Positions 6,410 to 12,779 of a stretch of DNA of 16,080 nucleotides are shown piece by piece (the stretch's first letter is position 1; each line of letters starts with the position of its first letter). The stretch is from an archaeon. Its GTDB lineage: Archaea > Hydrothermarchaeota > Hydrothermarchaeia > JALTZZ01 > JALUTC01. The stretch spans positions 1-16,080 of the forward strand of contig JALUTC010000055.1 of assembly GCA_027058345.1 (NCBI GenBank). Reading direction: 5' to 3'. The notes beneath the pieces were generated by a model. It saw nothing but the letters and a program-made list of their open reading frames with translations, searched no databases and was not told where the DNA came from. The position numbers and the translations under genes are program-made.

Positions 6410-7458
6410 CTCCTTCTCACCTTCCTCTTCTTATAAGCGTAAACAATTAAAGGAATGAAAAACAAGAAAGGAACGCCATATTTAACAACCTTTTCAAAAA
6501 TCGTCTCTGGCTTGATTATCCTCTCGTAAATTATTGGAACTTTATATTCTTCTCCAGGCCTTACGCAAATATTTTCAACGTATTCATAATACCCTTCCTG
6601 ACATGTTACATCAAGCGTTACTTTGAAAGTAATAATCCAATAATTTTTATCACAATTTGTATCAGAACATTCGACAATTGCTCTATCAAATCCATGCATC
6701 CAATCCAAAACCATTTCGTTTTCCTTCCTTGAAGGTGGCTTTTCATACCATGGGCCGTTTTCACTAACGATTTGCAATGGAAATGTTACATATACATATG
6801 CTTCCTTGACTGGTATAAACTTCTTAACTATATCGGTAACATTCCTTCTGTATTTGTTTTCCTCAACCTTCTCCCAATTATTCATTATATAATCTTCGAC
6901 AGATTTCTTTAAATCGCACTGGCATGGAGTTTTTGGCTCTGTAGGTAAAGGTGGTAATGGTTCTTTAGATGGAGGCGGTTTAACAATATTTGTTGGTGGA
7001 GGTGGAGATGGATATATTGGTGATGGATAAATTGGTTTAGGGGAAGGCATGTATGGAATATTTGGCGGTCTTTGTTCTGGAGGTGCTTCAGGATTTATCG
7101 ATGCAACAACCTTTGTTTTAATTATTGCACAGTAAGGAATCGATAAGCATAAGATTGCAATAGGTACATAACCTGATAAATACATGTTTACAAGAACTTC
7201 CTCTGGATACAAACAACCATCTGTGACTTCATAGTACGACAAAACTTCTATTTTTTCAACGTCTTCTATTACCAATAGGAAAGTGTTAACGGCTGGGAAA
7301 TATTTCCGTATTAGAGAAGTTACATTCCTGACATATCCCAAAGCGGTTTTTTGCCACTCTGTTATTATTTTCTCTTTTACAGCTTCCACAATTTTCGATT
7401 TATCACATTCTTCAATCTTCACGCAATGAATTATAGCATAACCTGGTGCTTCGACCAT
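6406..7458 (-). CDS. Two-domain, Pro-rich-linked, tail-anchored protein
   Basis: This 350-residue protein contains two diverged copies of an unrecognised domain. Copy 1 is about residues 10-122 (HCVKIEEC, IVEAVKEKIITEW, YVRNVTSLI). Copy 2 is about 179-310 (CQCDLKKSVEDYIMNNW, YRRNVTDIV, NYWIITFKVTLDVTC). They are joined by a proline-rich stretch (123-178) with repeated PSPIYPSP-type units, typical of an extended stalk. A hydrophobic helix (324-342) and a basic end (KKRKVRRR) anchor the C-terminus. The layout fits a spike or fibre on a membrane-containing virion or on the infected cell surface. The start overlaps the upstream stop by one base (TAATG). A third copy of the domain is the gene at 5641-5120. 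Confidence 0.8.
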   Translation of the reverse strand: MVEAPGYAIIHCVKIEECDKSKIVEAVKEKIITEWQKTALGYVRNVTSLIRKYFPAVNTFLLVIEDVEKIEVLSYYEVTDGCLYPEEVLVNMYLSGYVPIAILCLSIPYCAIIKTKVVASINPEAPPEQRPPNIPYMPSPKPIYPSPIYPSPPPPTNIVKPPPSKEPLPPLPTEPKTPCQCDLKKSVEDYIMNNWEKVEENKYRRNVTDIVKKFIPVKEAYVYVTFPLQIVSENGPWYEKPPSRKENEMVLDWMHGFDRAIVECSDTNCDKNYWIITFKVTLDVTCQEGYYEYVENICVRPGEEYKVPIIYERIIKPETIFEKVVKYGVPFLFFIPLIVYAYKKRKVRRR

Positions 7459-8414
7459 TACAACACCTCAACCTCTTCTGTTTCGCACTTAATTATATCA
7501 AAGTCTGGATTTTCTTCTATGCACCTCCTATTTTTATCTTCAAAACACCTAATGCATTCTTTTGAACATGTTCCTCTCGCTGGGTATCTAAGCCTGTCAT
7601 ATATGTCTATGTTATAAAATTGACAGGTGTTTGCAATTTCTGAATAAGGATATGTACAGCAATTGATGTAAACATTATCGCTCCACGTCCTTACGTGAAT
7701 CTTATCCTCTGTTAAACATCTCCATCCAAAGAATTTGAAACAGCCTCTTATTGAAAAGTGAATTTCCACTGGCTGATTTATTGGAATTCCATAAACTTCA
7801 ATTATCCCATAATTCCCAACCCTGTGGAAATATAGCCTTCCTTTTTGATATGGCAAAAAACAGATGTATTGACCAGAATAAGCATCGAACAATACTCCAT
7901 CGGTTGGATGATGAACGTAGACAAGGTCTCCAATCATTTTACTATGTATGTGCAAGTGATAAATCGTTTCTGGATAATTTCCTCTGATGTCTCCGTATAT
8001 TGTCAGCTTTATAACATTTTCCTCAACTTCCTTTGGTTTTTGAGTAAATGGATCTTCACAAATCGTAAACCTTTCTTTCTTAATTTCATCAATATATATC
8101 TTCGGAATAACTATTCCATATCCTTGCTTTCTAATTTCTTCCTCGTATTTTCTTTCAGACTTTTCCTTTTCCTTCTCCTTTAGATATTTGTATATCCCAT
8201 ATCCAGCAAATCCAGCACCTGCCAATCCCATTATCGATGCAGGTTCTTTCAAATCTGCTTGCTTTAAGAAATAGCTTCCAAGCAATAAGCCACCGCCTAA
8301 AATCATTTCTTTATTAACAGGTATTCCGATTTCCTTTGCCTTCTTCTCTATCTCTCCAAGAAATAAATACGATCCTATTGCTGTTCCAATTCCTATTGCT
8401 AATGCAAGCCACAT
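7458..8414 (-). CDS. Membrane protein with Cys-rich C-terminal domain
   Basis: The 318-residue protein starts with two or three hydrophobic segments (about 2-20, 38-52 and 60-78), rich in Gly and Ala. A highly charged coil follows (KEKEKEKSERKYEEE), then a large soluble domain with beta strands and many cysteines, dense at the end (GCFKFFGWRC, NCC, CQF, CSKECIRC, RRC, KCE). There is no recognised family. Its ATG is four bases after the stop of the preceding gene, without a clear ribosome site. Its place in the cluster and its disulfide-like pattern suggest a virion membrane protein. Confidence 0.75.
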   Translation of the reverse strand: MWLALAIGIGTAIGSYLFLGEIEKKAKEIGIPVNKEMILGGGLLLGSYFLKQADLKEPASIMGLAGAGFAGYGIYKYLKEKEKEKSERKYEEEIRKQGYGIVIPKIYIDEIKKERFTICEDPFTQKPKEVEENVIKLTIYGDIRGNYPETIYHLHIHSKMIGDLVYVHHPTDGVLFDAYSGQYICFLPYQKGRLYFHRVGNYGIIEVYGIPINQPVEIHFSIRGCFKFFGWRCLTEDKIHVRTWSDNVYINCCTYPYSEIANTCQFYNIDIYDRLRYPARGTCSKECIRCFEDKNRRCIEENPDFDIIKCETEEVEVL

Positions 8415-8418
8415 GTTT

Positions 8419-9024
8419 TTATCTTATTGCAACTCGCCTAAATTGAGAGAAGATTGCTGCAAACATTGGAAGAGATAACCCAAACGCTATTAATGCAGGA
8501 CCTAATATCTTTTGCGGTTGAGGTAATGGGCAGGAATAAAAAACAGCTGCTTTTTCCTCTTCAAAGCTTCTTTCATCAAGGACAAAATATTGAGTATAAC
8601 TGCTATCCCAACCTAATCTTAATCCGCAATGAACATTCCATCCATTCGTAGGCTCTAACCATCTAACAGGTATGTTATTTATCATGAATGGCATCAACTT
8701 CAATTCAACATTATACTTTACAGGCTGGTAAATCAATTCTTGTCCAGTAGTCCATGAAATTTTGTCACGATAAACATTGCAAACGTATATAACAGTGTGC
8801 CAATCATCATCGTATAAGCAATGCCCTTCATAAAAATATTTCACCTGAACGTAATAACAATCTGGATGCATTTCCCTAATCCTAAACGGTTCGAGATAAT
8901 TATAGCTACAAATCTGTTTTATCGGATTATTGTTTTCATCATAAGAAGCCGACCAAAAGCCGCGATAAAATAATCGAGTGAATTTAAAATATTCAAACGG
9001 TGGCAGAATTGGTTTGGGATACAT
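8419..9024 (-). CDS. Cys-containing protein with C-terminal anchor
   Basis: The 201-residue protein has a soluble domain rich in Tyr and Trp, with cysteines at CSYNYLE, HPDCYY, GHCLYD, YVCNVY, HCGL and SCPLP. A hydrophobic helix at about 174-195 (LIAFGLSLPMFAAIF) and a basic tail (RRVAIR) follow. The family is not recognised. The ATG at 9024 follows a dyad copy (9034-9053) and a TATA-like CTTATA about 29 bases upstream, so it may have its own promoter even though it follows the two capsid-candidate genes. A virion surface role is inferred from the anchor and neighbours. Confidence 0.72.
   Translation of the reverse strand: MYPKPILPPFEYFKFTRLFYRGFWSASYDENNNPIKQICSYNYLEPFRIREMHPDCYYVQVKYFYEGHCLYDDDWHTVIYVCNVYRDKISWTTGQELIYQPVKYNVELKLMPFMINNIPVRWLEPTNGWNVHCGLRLGWDSSYTQYFVLDERSFEEEKAAVFYSCPLPQPQKILGPALIAFGLSLPMFAAIFSQFRRVAIR
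8425..8438. repeat. Possible degenerate dyad half at a gene end
   Basis: TATTGCAACTCGCC resembles the left half and centre of copy A (TATTGCAACTTTGCC). It again lies at the 3' end of a gene (the one ending at 8419). The right half is lost, so this may be chance. Confidence 0.25.
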
Positions 9025-9033
9025 AAAAATCAG

Positions 9034-9053
9034 GTATTGAAATTTTGCCGTAT
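9034..9053. repeat. Dyad element, copy D
   Basis: GTATTGAAA-TT-TTGCCGTAT. It is non-coding, between the 97-residue gene's stop (9075) and the ATG at 9024, both on the minus strand. Read leftward it follows a T-rich tract (TTTTATTTTTTATTTTTC), so it could mark the 3' end of the capsid-candidate mRNA and also overlap the next promoter. Confidence 0.75.
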
Positions 9054-9074
9054 AAGAAAAATAAAAAATAAAAG

Positions 9075-9368
9075 TTATACGCCAACAACTGTTACTCTTA
9101 CTTTAACCGTTGTCAATGATGTTCCAGCTGCAACTTCTACATTTGTCCCTGTAAATACTTTATACCTAACAATGTTGCTTGTAAATGGAGTTGTTTCATC
9201 CAAAGATGCAATGTGACCTGTTACTTCTAAAGAAATTACATCTAATATCTTTTCAACAGCGTTTATTCTAATCTCGCTTGGTGATGTATAGCTTGCTGGC
9301 CCTATATCTTCTGCAAATACTACTTTCTTTCCATCAACTATTCCAATTAATCTTTCTGTTGCAGCCAT
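9075..9368 (-). CDS. Small beta-rich protein, capsid candidate
   Basis: The 97-residue protein has no cysteine and no membrane segment. Strand-like stretches alternate: RLIGIVDGKKVVFAED, KILDVISLEVTGHIA, IVRYKVFTG, TTVKVRVTVVGV. No family is recognised. It lies 11 bases downstream of the 243-residue gene and would be cotranscribed from the strong-looking leaderless promoter at 10111; the transcript may end at the T-tract and dyad just after this gene. A short, abundant, beta-rich product at the head of the virion cluster suggests a minor or second capsid protein. This rests on context only. Confidence 0.68.
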   Translation of the reverse strand: MAATERLIGIVDGKKVVFAEDIGPASYTSPSEIRINAVEKILDVISLEVTGHIASLDETTPFTSNIVRYKVFTGTNVEVAAGTSLTTVKVRVTVVGV

Positions 9369-9379
9369 ATCAAATCACT

Positions 9380-10111
9380 TTACTTCCAAGTCAAATCTGA
9401 ATATGCGTCTCTCTCGTAGAATACAACTCCAATGATTTCAAATTCGACAGTTCCTGACCTTTCAGGCATGAATGATAGCTTTGTTCCTACCTTCCAATCT
9501 AGCAAGAATGCATGCAATGGATATTGATATATTGGCTTTTCAATTTCAATCGACTGTACAACCAAAGGATGAACTGTAAATGGTGCATAAGAAACCCCTT
9601 CAGCTTCAAACTTCCACTGATGAGTAACTGGTGTATCTCCGATATGAATTATTCCTCCAGAAGGTATGTAAATCATGAACCTTCTTTCAGGTGTTGACTC
9701 TGTCTTAAAGAATGCTGTTGCGCTACCCCATAGATAAGCAGCTGTTCCAGCAGTTACATCTATTGCATGATTATTTCTTCCGAAGAACTGTGGAATTAAT
9801 ATATTGACACCAATTTCTGCAGGCTTTGGCATATGAGGTGTTACAACATTGTACGTCTTTTTCGTCTCTGCTTTAAATATTTCAGCAATTTTTATTATTA
9901 CCTCGAGCTCGCTCTTCAAATCGTCTGCAAGCTTTGGAGAAATCCTTGCCAAATGTTCTATTTGATAAGCGAGCCATGCCCTTATTGCTTTTTCTTCTTC
10001 TTTTGTTAATGGTTCAACGATTACTTGTGCTTCTGCACCTTTTCCATACAAGATTGGAGGATATGGCTTTACTCCACCAATCAACTCTCTTATAGATACA
10101 GTCCTGACCAT
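9380..10111 (-). CDS. Putative major capsid-type protein
   Basis: The 243-residue protein has no cysteine and no membrane helix. A helical N-terminal part (TKEEEKAIRAWLAYQIEHLA, residues about 36-55) is followed by a beta-rich C-terminal part with aromatic strands (RRFMIYIPSGGIIHIGD, VQSIEIEKPIYQYPLHAFLL, TVEFEIIGVVFYERD). I do not recognise a sequence family. Support for a capsid role is indirect: it is the first gene of the long putative virion cluster, has a leaderless promoter with a well-placed TAAATTTA box, and is followed by a small beta protein. A structure prediction testing for a jelly roll would decide. The ATG at 10111 lies 26 bases from the box. Confidence 0.7.
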   Translation of the reverse strand: MVRTVSIRELIGGVKPYPPILYGKGAEAQVIVEPLTKEEEKAIRAWLAYQIEHLARISPKLADDLKSELEVIIKIAEIFKAETKKTYNVVTPHMPKPAEIGVNILIPQFFGRNNHAIDVTAGTAAYLWGSATAFFKTESTPERRFMIYIPSGGIIHIGDTPVTHQWKFEAEGVSYAPFTVHPLVVQSIEIEKPIYQYPLHAFLLDWKVGTKLSFMPERSGTVEFEIIGVVFYERDAYSDLTWK

Positions 10112-10166
10112 ATTGAAACTTTAGGAGGGAGCGTAAATTTATGCGTATTACGCGTAACACAAAAAT
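10112..10166. promoter_or_regulatory. Divergent promoter with a shared palindromic TATA-like box
   Basis: TAAATTTA (10134-10141) is a perfect palindrome whose centre is about 26 bases from the leftward ATG (10111) and 30 from the rightward ATG (10167). One box could thus serve both genes. TTACGCGTAA (10148-10157), within a 16-base imperfect dyad (10145-10160), lies between this box and the rightward start and is a candidate operator for the RHH protein. Confidence 0.55.
10148..10157. promoter_or_regulatory. Candidate RHH operator
   Basis: TTACGCGTAA is a perfect ten-base palindrome, GC-rich in an AT-rich background, directly upstream of the RHH gene. Self-regulation through it is an inference. 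Confidence 0.4.
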
Positions 10167-10343
10167 ATGTGGAAGGAAAAGGACTTCTTGACAATAAGAG
10201 TATATAAAAAAGATAAGGAAAGGTGGAAAAAACTTGTAAATCACTATAAAGCAAATGGAAAAACTGCAAGCGACTTATTCAGTGATATGCTTGACTTGAT
10301 TGAAAGAGAAATTAAAATTTTTAGAAGGTTTGGTATTGTTTAA
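10167..10343 (+). CDS. Ribbon-helix-helix DNA-binding regulator
   Basis: This 58-residue protein has the size and pattern of CopG/Arc-type RHH proteins. A short start is followed by a beta strand FLTIRVYK (7-14), helix 1 DKERWKKLVNHYKAN (16-30), a GKT turn and helix 2 ASDLFSDMLDLIEREI (34-49). Such proteins dimerise through the strand, which lies in the major groove, and usually repress from short palindromes. The ATG at 10167 is immediately downstream of TTACGCGTAA and about 30 bases after a TATA-like box, so a nearly leaderless mRNA is expected. It diverges from the capsid-candidate gene and probably controls that promoter and its own. Its 3' end overlaps the convergent membrane-protein gene by four bases. 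Confidence 0.83.
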   Translation: MWKEKDFLTIRVYKKDKERWKKLVNHYKANGKTASDLFSDMLDLIEREIKIFRRFGIV

Positions 10344-10347
10344 ACAA
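10336..10347. repeat. 12-base palindrome carrying both stop codons
   Basis: TTGTTTAAACAA is a perfect palindrome. Its centre TTTAAA gives TAA stops on both strands, ending the RHH gene (10341-10343) and the convergent gene (10340-10342). Confidence 0.7.
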
Positions 10348-10756
10348 CTGCCTGAGAGCACTTGCACCTTCCAGCTGTCGCAATCATTGGATGTTCACTT
10401 ACAACTTTCTTCTTTTCCTCTTCCTCAATTGGAGATCCTCTTATAATAGGCTCCTCGGTTAGTCTTGGAATTGAAACAGATGCAGCAGGTGTTGGGGGGG
10501 CTGCTTTTTGTATAACTTTTGCGGCTAATCTTCCAAACGTTGAACCTGATATTATTGCAGCCACATCCATTGCTTCTGGTGTTTTAACTACGAAGTGTGC
10601 AATTGCAGGAGCAGCAACTCCCATTCCAACCTGCATCCATGTTGTTATTCTTTTATGTAATGGTTTCGTTGCTTCTCTTGCTTCTAAATACGCCATTCCA
10701 AGATTTAACAATTGCATACCAAATGCTGTTGCACCTAATATTAAAGGCCTGACCAT
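10340..10756 (-). CDS. Ala/Gly-rich membrane protein
   Basis: This 138-residue protein has hydrophobic segments at about residues 4-24 (LILGATAFGMQLLNLGMAYL) and 41-58 (MQVGMGVAAPAIAHFVV), and a weaker one at 64-82. A Pro/Glu-rich charged tail follows and ends in CKC. No family is recognised. A leaderless promoter is likely (CCTAAATA at 10778-10785, read in reverse, 26 bases from the ATG). A small hydrophobic protein in a viral structural region could be a virion membrane protein. A run of seven G (seven C in the coding strand) at 10494-10500 encodes the Pro-Pro and is a possible site of slippage or sequencing error. Confidence 0.7.
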   Translation of the reverse strand: MVRPLILGATAFGMQLLNLGMAYLEAREATKPLHKRITTWMQVGMGVAAPAIAHFVVKTPEAMDVAAIISGSTFGRLAAKVIQKAAPPTPAASVSIPRLTEEPIIRGSPIEEEEKKKVVSEHPMIATAGRCKCSQAVV

Positions 10757-10796
10757 GTTAAAAGTTTGAGATTAATTCCTAAATACAAGTAAACAA

Positions 10797-10816
10797 GTAC
10801 TGCAAAATTTCAATAC
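10797..10816. repeat. Dyad element, copy E, in a divergent promoter region
   Basis: GTACTGCAA-AA-TTTCAATAC. It lies between the TATA-like boxes of the genes starting at 10756 (-) and 10875 (+). It is the only clear copy not at a gene 3' end. Confidence 0.75.
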
Positions 10817-10824
10817 CTGTATGC

Positions 10825-10847
10825 GATATTTAAGAATCGTTCTTAAA
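10825..10847 (+). promoter_or_regulatory. TATA-like box overlapped by an inverted repeat
   Basis: GATATTTAAG is the likely promoter box of the gene at 10875. It overlaps TTTAAGAA-TCG-TTCTTAAA (10829-10847), a perfect inverted repeat with eight-base arms and a three-base centre. A protein bound there would cover the box, so a repressor operator is likely. Confidence 0.55.
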
Positions 10848-10874
10848 CGTTTAATTGAGAGCGGGGGTGTATTA

Positions 10875-11528
10875 ATGAGAGTAGTTGATGAGCATGGATT
10901 TGTTTTGGAAGGGAATTATCTGTTATTATTCTTCCCCCCATACAAAGCAGCAATTTTGTATAGGATATTATCTAGAAGAAACAAGGGATTTGAAGAATTC
11001 GCACCAAGAGAGTTGGCAGCAATTCCTCCATATTCATTCGTCAAGTACAAGATACCATGGTACGATGAAAGAAGAACAGGATATATGGCGGAGGATATGT
11101 TTTATTACGAGGAAAAGGATACGTTGATGCATGCATTTGTAACAATTAAACCAATATTGTTGAAGAATTACTTCGAATTCCCAGAGGCAACAAGAACGGC
11201 ATCTTATTTAGATACAGCGGTTTTATACGAAAGAGCAGATTTGTTTGGATTTTGGAGAGAGACAAAGGAGTTTGTTTTCCTACCAAAGATTAGAACGGCA
11301 TTCATATCGTTCAATTCAACGAACATGTTTATAAAGCTAGTAGTAAAAGTAAAATACGCTGAATATGAAGTAGAGCCAATAACAGATTTGGATAAAATAA
11401 AAGAAGCGTGGCAATTAAAGCTACCTGTCAAGATATTAACGATGCCAATGGTTAAAGAAGATAAGTCTTTTGAGGCAAAATTTAAGGAGGTTTATGGAGT
11501 TGATATAAATTCCTTGAAGGTGGTATAA
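10875..11528 (+). CDS. Unknown structural-type protein, cysteine-free
   Basis: The 217-residue protein lacks cysteine and membrane segments. It mixes aromatic-rich helices and strands (LLFFPPYKAAILYRIL, PPYSFVKYKIPWYDE, NMFIKLVVKVKYAEYEVEPI). No family is recognised. The frame is open back to an ATG at 10821, but that start would put the TATA-like box and inverted repeat inside the gene. The ATG at 10875 follows GGGGGTG at 10863-10869 and is preferred. It is first in a four-gene operon ending with the JAMM protease. A capsid, tail or scaffold protein is possible by context. Confidence 0.7.
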   Translation: MRVVDEHGFVLEGNYLLLFFPPYKAAILYRILSRRNKGFEEFAPRELAAIPPYSFVKYKIPWYDERRTGYMAEDMFYYEEKDTLMHAFVTIKPILLKNYFEFPEATRTASYLDTAVLYERADLFGFWRETKEFVFLPKIRTAFISFNSTNMFIKLVVKVKYAEYEVEPITDLDKIKEAWQLKLPVKILTMPMVKEDKSFEAKFKEVYGVDINSLKVV

Positions 11529-11951
11529 ATGGCAGACGTTTATACTTTGTATGGAGAAACTGATGGAGTTAATGCCACTGGAATAATAAGTTTGACGAGT
11601 CAATTCTTCACCGGAAATGTTTCAGAGATAAAGGTAGATTTTGGAGTTGCTGCAAAAATATTCGTTGCAGAGATTTCTGGAAAGGCTTGCGATGTCATAT
11701 TGGAAGTTTCTGAAGATGATGGTTCAACTTGGAAGCCTGTTAAGGTTTGGAGCCTGGTTTCAGATGGGCATTTAAACGTTGATCAAAGGAAGCCAATAAT
11801 CATTCAAAGTAATAAAATTGAATACAAATCACCAGTTGCTGGTTTGCCCCCACAATTAACACCAACTACATTGTTCAGATTTAGATATCAGCAGCCAACG
11901 GCTGGAAAAACGTATATAACAGCTGTCGTCGAATTCGACACATATGACTAA
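11529..11951 (+). CDS. Beta-sandwich-like protein, virion candidate
   Basis: The 140-residue protein appears almost wholly beta: EIKVDFGVAAKIFVAEI, CDVILEVSEDDGSTWKPVKV, TLFRFRYQQP, TYITAVVEFDTYD. The DDGSTW turn is common in bacterial and viral beta-sandwich and beta-propeller proteins, though one copy does not define a family. There is a single cysteine and no membrane segment. The ATG directly follows the preceding stop, with AAGGTGGT (11517-11524) as ribosome site. The next gene starts within its last eight bases. A receptor-binding or virion surface role is a guess. Confidence 0.7.
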   Translation: MADVYTLYGETDGVNATGIISLTSQFFTGNVSEIKVDFGVAAKIFVAEISGKACDVILEVSEDDGSTWKPVKVWSLVSDGHLNVDQRKPIIIQSNKIEYKSPVAGLPPQLTPTTLFRFRYQQPTAGKTYITAVVEFDTYD

Positions 11952-12195
11952 GAACGATCCTGATTTTGATATAACGAAAATGGATTTGAATGAGTTCAAA
12001 ATATTCGTAATGCAGAGGTTCGAATATATTGAAAGAGAAATAAAGTATATCAAGGAAGATGTCAAGGAAATTAGAGGAGATATAAAGGAAATTAGGAGAG
12101 AAATGAATAACATGAGAAGCCTTGTTCTCAAAGCAATAGGGGCTTCGACTGCAATTTTAGCCATTTTAGTTTCAATCATCACAAACGTAATATGA
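11944..12195 (+). CDS. Coiled-coil protein with C-terminal membrane anchor
   Basis: The 83-residue protein begins with an acidic stretch, then a long coiled coil (about 15-58; repeats such as IKYIKEDVKEIRGDIKEIRR). A C-terminal hydrophobic helix follows (62-82; GASTAILAILVSIITNVI). It resembles in layout the small coiled-coil membrane proteins common in archaeal viruses and plasmids, but no specific family is assigned. The start overlaps the previous gene by eight bases and its stop overlaps the next start (ATGA), so the operon is tightly coupled. Confidence 0.72.
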   Translation: MTKNDPDFDITKMDLNEFKIFVMQRFEYIEREIKYIKEDVKEIRGDIKEIRREMNNMRSLVLKAIGASTAILAILVSIITNVI

Positions 12196-12779
12196 AGCTT
12201 GAAGATTTCATTGAAAGGATAAAACCATTTTTAATCGAATATTTTAAGGGAGTTGTTGAAGGAGAAGAAATTGTTAAGGCAGCTGAAGAAGAAAAGGCAG
12301 TGATTGGAACGATAAAAGAAATCGGTTTTTATCTATGCGATAATGGAAAGGTGAAAATTATTGAAGGAGATGAAGTTTCAACACCTGTTTATAAAGCAGG
12401 TTGCAATATTATAGGAGGGTTGCATACACATCCAATAGCACCAGCAATTCCATCGAAAGACGATGTAGATGTTGTTAGGAAAATAAATCCAAGGTTTGAT
12501 TGCATTGCTACAAGGAGGAATAATAAAATCGTTATAAATTGTGTCGAAGAGCCAAAGGTAAAGGAATTGAATAAATGCAGAAATAAAGCATTTAACAATT
12601 GGATGAAATCGAATTCTCTTGCATTGTTAGAAGTTTATCCAGGGGTTTTTATACCAACGAGCAATAACAAGGATATGGAAAGAGCTGAAAAAATGTTTAA
12701 GGAATGTTACAAAGAAGTTAAAACCTTCGAAATTCCTTTATCTGATACTGAAAGTTTGCCGTACGAGAAGAAAAAATAG
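12192..12779 (+). CDS. JAMM/MPN+ metalloprotease-like protein
   Basis: The 195-residue protein has a zinc-binding JAMM motif: H78-T-H80, then seven residues, S88, two residues, D91 (HTHPIAPAIPSKDD). A glutamate in KEIGFYL (E43) is in the expected catalytic position. JAMM enzymes cleave isopeptide or peptide bonds. Archaeal relatives act on ubiquitin-like SAMP conjugates, and related domains occur in phage tail-assembly proteins. The N-terminal 35 residues are helical. Past the core (residue about 115 on) is a Cys-containing helical region. The last residues, SDTESLPYEKKK, come from dyad copy F. It is fourth in the operon with virion candidates, so processing of a virion protein or interference with host conjugate tagging are both possible. 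Confidence 0.83.
   Translation: MKLEDFIERIKPFLIEYFKGVVEGEEIVKAAEEEKAVIGTIKEIGFYLCDNGKVKIIEGDEVSTPVYKAGCNIIGGLHTHPIAPAIPSKDDVDVVRKINPRFDCIATRRNNKIVINCVEEPKVKELNKCRNKAFNNWMKSNSLALLEVYPGVFIPTSNNKDMERAEKMFKECYKEVKTFEIPLSDTESLPYEKKK
12745..12764. repeat. Dyad element, copy F
   Basis: ATACTGAAA-GT-TTGCCGTAC. It is in frame at the 3' end of the JAMM gene and encodes most of the tail SDTESLPYEKKK. It lies 15 bases before the convergent junction 12779/12780. Confidence 0.75.

Noticed and set aside
7845..8183. Plus-strand 112-residue reading frame inside the 8414-7458 gene
   Set aside because: It is a shadow of the minus-strand gene, which fits tightly in a run of overlapping genes; the plus frame has no start signals.
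10494..10500. Run of seven G as a frameshift or programmed slippage site
   Set aside because: The reading frame is intact through the run and encodes a plausible Ala-Pro-Pro; no alternative product is evident, so it is noted only as a possible error site.
10362..10769. Plus-strand 135-residue reading frame
   Set aside because: It lies opposite the membrane-protein gene (10756-10340), has no ribosome site or promoter, and reads as the complement of that gene's Ala/Gly-rich sequence.
10821..10874. ATG at 10821 as start of the 10875 gene
   Set aside because: It would place the TATA-like box and the inverted repeat inside the coding region. The ATG at 10875 has a strong ribosome site.
11856..12182. 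Minus-strand 108-residue hydrophobic reading frame
   Set aside because: It is the complement of the coiled-coil and anchor gene (repetitive Lys/Glu codons read as Ile/Ser/Phe) and crosses two coupled plus-strand genes.
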